Shown one piece after another: positions 59,641-64,000 of a stretch of DNA of 64,000 nt (position 1 is the first letter of the stretch; each line of letters starts with the position of its first letter). The DNA is from Tunturiibacter empetritectus. GTDB lineage: Bacteria > Acidobacteriota > Terriglobia > Terriglobales > Acidobacteriaceae. The position numbers and the translations under genes are program-made. Below the pieces are notes generated by a model, which was not told where the DNA came from, did not search any database, and was given only the letters and a program-made list of their open reading frames with translations. The stretch lies in NCBI RefSeq assembly GCF_013410875.1, contig NZ_JACCCU010000001.1, forward strand, positions 2,108,001 through 2,172,000, given 5' to 3'.

Positions 59641-60489
59641 ATGAATACGTTCAAGTCGACGTTACTTCTGGTGCTGCTAACGGTGTTCCTGATTTTGATC
59701 GGGGATCGTTTTGGCGGCCGAAACGGCATGGTGCTGGCGTTTGTCCTGTCGGTTGCGTTCAACTTCGGGACTTACTTCTTCTCGGACAAGATAGCGCTGC
59801 GGATGTACAACGCACAGGCGGTGACGAGGGAGCAGTTGCCTCGGGCTTACGCGGCGGTGGAGAGGCTAACGGCGAAGCAGGGGCTGCCGATGCCGAAGAT
59901 CTACGTTCTGCCGACGGAGTCTCCGAATGCATTTGCTACGGGGAGAAATCCGCAGCATGCTTCGGTGGCGGTGACGCATGGGATTCTGCAGCTGCTGGAT
60001 GATGAGGAGTTGGAAGGTGTGCTGGCGCATGAGTTGGGGCATGTGCGAAATCGGGATATTCTGACCAGCTCGATTGCGGCGACGTTGGCGGGGGCAATTA
60101 CGATGGTGGCGCGGATGGGCTACTATGCTTCGTTGTTTGGCGGGGGCGGTGGAAGAGACAGACGCGGCGGTGGCGGGCTGCAGGCTCTCTTGATGATTAT
60201 TGTTGCGCCGATTGCAGCTTCGCTGATTCAGCTGTGGATCTCGCGAACGCGGGAGTTTGAGGCTGATGCGACGGGAGCGGCGACGACGGGGAATCCGTAT
60301 GCGCTGGCTCGTGCGCTGCAGAAGCTGGATGAATATTCGAAGAGAATTCCGATGGAGGCTTCGCCTTCAAACGCGCATCTGTTTATCGTGGCTCCGCTAC
60401 TAGGAAGCGGCGGCATTGCGGGTCTTTTTTCGACGCATCCTCCGATGAAGGAACGAATTCAACGGCTGATTGGAAGGGATCACATCTAG
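59641..60489 (+). CDS. htpX: Membrane zinc metalloprotease HtpX (M48B)
   Basis: The 282-residue product has two N-terminal membrane helices, the active site VLAHELGHVRN (His130, Glu131, His134), a third ligand in REFEADATGAATTG, and two further hydrophobic segments (IAATLAGAITMVARMGYYAS, LLMIIVAPIAASLIQLWIS). It degrades misfolded membrane proteins from the cytosolic side. Start at ATG 59641, ten bases after the preceding gene, so co-transcription is likely. Confidence 0.95.
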   Translation: MNTFKSTLLLVLLTVFLILIGDRFGGRNGMVLAFVLSVAFNFGTYFFSDKIALRMYNAQAVTREQLPRAYAAVERLTAKQGLPMPKIYVLPTESPNAFATGRNPQHASVAVTHGILQLLDDEELEGVLAHELGHVRNRDILTSSIAATLAGAITMVARMGYYASLFGGGGGRDRRGGGGLQALLMIIVAPIAASLIQLWISRTREFEADATGAATTGNPYALARALQKLDEYSKRIPMEASPSNAHLFIVAPLLGSGGIAGLFSTHPPMKERIQRLIGRDHI

Positions 60490-60513
60490 TGATTCGAGGG
60501 GACCAACTCTAGG

Positions 60514-61017
60514 ATGCAGACTTTGCTTCGGGCTCTGCGGTTGTTTGCGATAGTGGCGTGGGTGGGAGGGCTGGGATTCTTCGCCTTTGTGGTGGCGCCT
60601 GTGGCTTTTCATAGTCTGGCGAGTGCGCATGATGCAGGGAGGGTAGTGGGTGGAACGCTGCGGGTGCTGCACTGGATCGGGCTGGTGGGGGGTGCAGTGT
60701 TCTATGTTGCGACAGCGTTGTTGTGGCTGCGGGCCAAAGTGGCGGCGAGGATGGAGTTTGCGATTGAGATGATTCTTGCCGGGATGATGATGGCGACAAC
60801 GTACTATTCGCAGTTCAAAGTACTGCCGGCGATGGAGGTGGATCGGGCGCTGGCAGGTGGAGTGGTGGAGACGGCTCCGGTGGGGAACGCGGGGCGAGCG
60901 GACTTTGAGCGGCTGCATATTTTGTCGGAGCAGTTGGAGGGGTTCGTTTTCTTTTGCGGATTGGGTGTGGTGTTTGTACTGTCTCGTGAGTCGCATCAGG
61001 AGACGGTAGAATCTTAA
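60514..61017 (+). CDS. DUF4149-like membrane protein
   Basis: The 167-residue product has four membrane helices: ALRLFAIVAWVGGLGFFAFV, VVGGTLRVLHWIGLVGGAVF, MEFAIEMILAGMMMATTYYS and QLEGFVFFCGLGVVFVLSRE. The WxGGxxFFAFVVAPVAF and LHxLSExxEG patterns match DUF4149, of unknown function. It follows htpX by 24 bases and probably belongs to its transcript. Confidence 0.82.
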   Translation: MQTLLRALRLFAIVAWVGGLGFFAFVVAPVAFHSLASAHDAGRVVGGTLRVLHWIGLVGGAVFYVATALLWLRAKVAARMEFAIEMILAGMMMATTYYSQFKVLPAMEVDRALAGGVVETAPVGNAGRADFERLHILSEQLEGFVFFCGLGVVFVLSRESHQETVES

Positions 61018-61119
61018 GATCATGAAGATCTGCGCGATTGGTTTGCTGCGAGGAGATGCGGCGACTTTATTTTCCGGGACGGATGGCGATGAGTTGAAGA
61101 TCGTCTGGAGGAGCTAGCG

Positions 61120-61848
61120 GTGTCGGCGTTGTGGTTGAGCCTGACGCTGGGGCTGGTAGCGGGTCTGGCTGATTTTCTGGGTGGATTTTTGCTGGTGCGG
61201 CAGTCGCCTTCGGCCCGGGCTCTGCGCTACTTCGTCGCGCTAGGCGCGGGTTTTATGCTGGCAGCGGCGATGCTGGAGATGATTCCGGAGGGTCTGCGGG
61301 TGAATGCGCGGTTTGCTCCGCTGCTGATTCTGGCTGGGTACTGCGGGGTGCATCTGCTGGAGCATTCGCTGGTGCCTCACTTTCACTTTGGGGAGGAGAC
61401 GCACCACCACGAGTTTCTTTCAGCGAAGACCAGCTACTCGGTTCTGCTGGGATTGGCGACGCACACTTTTTTTGACGGGGTGGCTATAGGGTCGGGGTTT
61501 GTGCTGTCGCATTGGCTGGGATGGATTTTGTTCTTTGCGGTATTTCTGCACAAGATTCCTGAAGGCTTTACGATGGCGAGCGTGATGCTGGCGGGTGGCC
61601 GGGGCGCGGCGGCGGCGTTGAACTCGGCTTTGTTCCTGGGGGCCATGACGGTGCTTGGGGTGCTTGTGATTAATCTCGAGCCTAGCTGGGTGCGGGTGGG
61701 GCTGCCGTTGTCGGCCGGGGTGACGATCTATGTCGCGGCGACGGATCTGGTGCCGGAGGTGAACCGGGAACCTGGGTTGAGGATGGCTCTGGTGTTCTTC
61801 GCTGGGGTGGTGGTGTTTTTTATTCTGCGGCTGCTGGGGCCTGGGTAG
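61120..61848 (+). CDS. ZIP family metal transporter
   Basis: The 242-residue product (GTG 61120 preceded by GGAGGAG) has eight helices and the ZIP metal site in LATHTFFDGVAIGSGFVLSH and LHKIPEGFTMASVML, with a His-rich loop (HFHFGEETHHHEF) that could bind zinc before transport. It imports divalent metals such as zinc, iron or manganese across the inner membrane. A 31-codon ORF (61022-61117) ends just before it and may be a small leader, but its reality is uncertain. Confidence 0.9.
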   Translation: MSALWLSLTLGLVAGLADFLGGFLLVRQSPSARALRYFVALGAGFMLAAAMLEMIPEGLRVNARFAPLLILAGYCGVHLLEHSLVPHFHFGEETHHHEFLSAKTSYSVLLGLATHTFFDGVAIGSGFVLSHWLGWILFFAVFLHKIPEGFTMASVMLAGGRGAAAALNSALFLGAMTVLGVLVINLEPSWVRVGLPLSAGVTIYVAATDLVPEVNREPGLRMALVFFAGVVVFFILRLLGPG

Positions 61849-61873
61849 GTTTTTGTTTTTTGGGAATACGCTT

Positions 61874-61973
61874 GTCCTGCCGAACGGGCTCCCTGCGCGG
61901 GAGGCGGTCACTTCGTGACTTGTACACCTTTTCCGGGGTATGGTGAGTTTGCTGGTCCTCCCGTTGGTCGGAA
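61874..61973 (+). repeat. Dispersed repeat copy F (long form)
   Basis: GTCCTGCCGAACGGGCTCCC, TGCGCGGGAGGCGGTCACTTC, GTGAC (61874-61919), then GGTCCTCCCGTTGGTCGGAA (61954-61973). It parallels copy B block for block. It lies between the convergent ZIP transporter and NHL-repeat gene. Confidence 0.8.
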
Positions 61974-61983
61974 TCGGCTGGAG

Positions 61984-64000
61984 TTAGCTGGCTGGATCGA
62001 GAGTGAGGGTTACGGTGGCGGAGTGCTGTAGGGGGCTTCCGGTGGGGGAGGTGGCAGTGCCGGTTACCGTGATGGTGTAGCTCTTTGCGGGTGAGGTTAG
62101 CTGAGGGTCGGAGTTGATGCGGGCTCCGCAGCCGCTGGCAAGGGTGAGGGTGACGCCGGCGATGGCCAGGATGATAAGTTTGGTTGCGGTGAGGTGGTGC
62201 TTGCGTCTGCGTAGAGCCGCGCGTGCAAGGGGACAAACGAGTAAGACTCCTGCAAGGAAGGATCGGTAGAGGCCGTGGGCTGAGGGGCTGTTTGTTGCGA
62301 CGGTCGTAGGTGTCGCGATGGTCATGGTGAAGGAGTTGGGCGTGGCACCGGGAGGCAGGGTGGCGGGGTTGAAGGAGGCGGTGGCGAGATTCGGCAGGCC
62401 GGTGGCGGCGAGGGTGATGGGACTGGAGAGACTGTTCTGCGTCTGAACGGCGAAGGTAAAGCTGGCAGTGGAGCCGGAGAGGATGGTCTGCGTTGTGCTG
62501 CCAGTGGCGGAGAGAGCGAAGTCGGGTGTGGCGGGAGGGCCAGTTCCGACGGTGATCAGCTGCGGCGCAGAGAGGCTGGGGGTGAAGTTGGTGCTGCCGT
62601 CATAAACAGCAGTAAAGGTGTGAGAGCCCTGAGCGAGGAGGCTGGTGAGGAACACTGCGTCTCCAGAGGAGAGTGGGTTGGTGAAGAGAGGGCTGCTGCC
62701 ATCGAGCAAGGTGACGGAGCCGGTTGGCGTGCCGGTAGTGGTGCTGGCGACGTGCACCGTGAGGGTAAAGGCTGATCCGGTTGATCCGGTGGCTCCAGTG
62801 GTGCCGGTAGCTACGAGGTTGCTGAGCGTGATGACGGTGCCGGCCGGGGTGATGGTAAGGGAGGGGTAGGGTGCAGCAATGGTGTAGTTCCCTGCTGTCG
62901 GTCCGGTGAGAGCAGGCGTGACGGGATAGGTTCCGGCGGACGAACCTGTAGTAGCGGCGGTGGTGAAGGCGACGGTGAGGTTTGCAGCATCCTGAGGGAG
63001 AACGCCGGTGAGAGTACCGCTGAGGCGTGGGATCGACTGACCGTACAGAACAAAAATAGGATCGGTGGTCGCAGTGAGTTGCTGAGGGTTGATGGTGAGA
63101 GCCAGCGGGGGACTCTGGGTGGAGGGATGAGTCTGATCGCCGGAGTAGATTGCGGTGAGACTATAGGCGCCAGCAGGCAAGGTGGTGGTTGAGAAGGTTG
63201 CGGTGTTAGAGACGAGCGGCGCGGTGCCCAGTGTCTTCGTTATGACGGAGGTGGTCGCTAGAAAGGTGATGCTGCCTGTGGCTGTATTATCCGCGGTGCT
63301 GGTGGCGAGGTTGGCTGTGAGCTGCCCGGTGCCGTAGGCGATGGCTGAGGGTGCGGTGAGGGTGAGTGCTCCGGGTGTAGTGGAACCGAGTCCCGCGATG
63401 GTGGTGATGTTGCTGCCTGCGGGCTGGGTCTCGACCTGACGGATGCGCTGATTGCCGGTGTCGGAGAGGGTGAGGCTGCTGGCGGGAGAGAGGGAGGTTG
63501 CGGTTGGGCTATCGAGCGAGGCGGCTGTGGGGGGGCCGTTGTCGCCGGAGAAGGTCTGGGTGCCGTCACCGACGACGGTGGTGATGAGGCCGGTGCTGGC
63601 GTCAATGCGGCGGATGCGGTGGTTCGCCGTGTCGGCGAGGTAGAGGTTGCCGGAGGCGTCGGCGGTGAGGCCGTGAGGGAGTGCGAGGGTTGCGGCAGAC
63701 GCGGAAGCGGAGTCGCCGGAGAAGCCGGGCAGGCCAGTGCCGGCGATGGTGGTGATCAGGCCGGTGCTGGAGGTGATCTTGCGGATGCGGTGGTTGTGGG
63801 TGTCGGCAAGGTAGAGATTGCCGGAGGGGTCGATGGCAATGCCCGTGGGCGAGTCGATGGCAGCGGAGAGGACGGCGGCCCCGTCGCCGGAGTAGCCTTG
63901 CGTGCCTGTGCCGGCGATGGTGGTGATGAGACCAGTGCTGGCATCGATGCGGCGGATGCGGTGGTTCGCGGTGTCGGCGAGATAGAGGTTGCCGGAGGCG
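61984..64000 (-). CDS. NHL-repeat protein with Ig-like domains, 5' end outside the window
   Basis: The open frame covers 671 codons to the right edge without a stop. The visible N-terminal part is a series of NHL units of about 57 residues: GNLYLADTANHRIRRIDAST with GLITTIAGTG and YSGDGA-type turns, at least four copies, forming a beta-propeller. Then come Ig-like bacterial repeat domains (YSLTAIYSGDQTHPSTQSPP, TFTAVYDGSTNFTPSLSAPQ, with a BIg3/YTG-like Thr/Pro pattern). The C-terminus has a hydrophobic helix flanked by Arg residues (LAGVLLVCPLARAALRRRKH) and a LASGCGAR segment. Very likely secreted or surface-exposed. A close relative exists in many soil-bacterial genomes, without known function. 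Confidence 0.85.
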   Translation of the reverse strand, partial: ASGNLYLADTANHRIRRIDASTGLITTIAGTGTQGYSGDGAAVLSAAIDSPTGIAIDPSGNLYLADTHNHRIRKITSSTGLITTIAGTGLPGFSGDSASASAATLALPHGLTADASGNLYLADTANHRIRRIDASTGLITTVVGDGTQTFSGDNGPPTAASLDSPTATSLSPASSLTLSDTGNQRIRQVETQPAGSNITTIAGLGSTTPGALTLTAPSAIAYGTGQLTANLATSTADNTATGSITFLATTSVITKTLGTAPLVSNTATFSTTTLPAGAYSLTAIYSGDQTHPSTQSPPLALTINPQQLTATTDPIFVLYGQSIPRLSGTLTGVLPQDAANLTVAFTTAATTGSSAGTYPVTPALTGPTAGNYTIAAPYPSLTITPAGTVITLSNLVATGTTGATGSTGSAFTLTVHVASTTTGTPTGSVTLLDGSSPLFTNPLSSGDAVFLTSLLAQGSHTFTAVYDGSTNFTPSLSAPQLITVGTGPPATPDFALSATGSTTQTILSGSTASFTFAVQTQNSLSSPITLAATGLPNLATASFNPATLPPGATPNSFTMTIATPTTVATNSPSAHGLYRSFLAGVLLVCPLARAALRRRKHHLTATKLIILAIAGVTLTLASGCGARINSDPQLTSPAKSYTITVTGTATSPTGSPLQHSATVTLTLDPAS

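Noticed and set aside
61022..61117. A 31-codon ORF just before the ZIP transporter
   Set aside because: Starts with ATG but has no clear ribosome-binding site or recognisable product; could be a leader peptide but unsupported.

Overview
The window reads as an ordinary chromosomal segment of a flagellated Gram-negative bacterium of moderate to high GC. An outer-membrane L-ring and P-ring, a PagL-like lipid A deacylase and TonB-era secreted proteins point to a diderm. The style of the small conserved proteins, the TPR-tailed Ser/Thr kinase, the NHL/Ig-like secreted protein and the cytochrome c genes is what I associate with Acidobacteriota (Terriglobia, Granulicella/Edaphobacter-like). That placement is inferred from gene content; no rRNA gene is present to settle it.

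Layout. 1-5.6 kb: a cut-off secreted protein, a flavin reductase, an isolated phage-type P63C gene with a repeat-rich promoter, a BON-domain secreted protein, an initiator tRNA-Met gene and, directly behind it, the C-terminal stump of a tyrosine integrase (an old integration site). 5.6-10.8 kb: housekeeping (rpsO-pnp with a large hairpin between them, EamA-like permease, dienelactone hydrolase). 11.2-19.9 kb: a flagellar block on the minus strand (flgF-flgG-flgA-flgH-flgI-flgJ, then flgM-flgN-like-flgK-flgL behind a near-perfect sigma-28 promoter) with a divergent cheY-like gene behind a second sigma-28-type promoter and a cheX-like gene. So FlgM, the anti-sigma factor, sits directly behind a promoter of the sigma factor it should inhibit. 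20.3-22.5 kb: a compact operon of a TetR-family regulator with an operator inside its promoter, two GyrI-like small-molecule-binding proteins and an NTF2/SnoaL-fold protein.

22.8-35.4 kb: mostly single genes (ftcD, PagL-like, yebC, HExxH secreted peptidase, subclass B3 metallo-beta-lactamase with Gln at the first ligand position, lysA, PspC, esterase, TPR proteins, DinB-like, a SET-domain methyltransferase). 35.6-38.6 kb: the classic dnaX-ybaB-recR set. 38.8-47.5 kb: Tat-exported metallophosphoesterase, gpmI, SpoIIE-type phosphatase, Sir2 deacylase, eno, and a secreted protein sharing its C-terminal module with the BON protein at 3 kb. 47.8-54.9 kb: Ser/Thr kinase with TPRs, Fsr-type MFS exporter, sodium/solute symporter, response regulator. 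55.1-61.8 kb: cytochrome c maturation cluster (ccmF-ccmH-ccmI-like-CarboxypepD-like), then htpX, a DUF4149-like protein and a ZIP metal transporter. The window ends inside a long NHL-repeat/Ig-like secreted protein.

Scattered between genes is a dispersed repeat of about 50-110 bp (six copies seen). Two copies carry the same extra hairpin, and one of those two is fused in frame into the 5' end of ccmH. I found no CRISPR array, no complete insertion sequence and no intact prophage. The least ordinary items are the P63C promoter, the TetR/GyrI/NTF2 operon, the Gln-variant B3 lactamase and the repeat-derived CcmH N-terminus.
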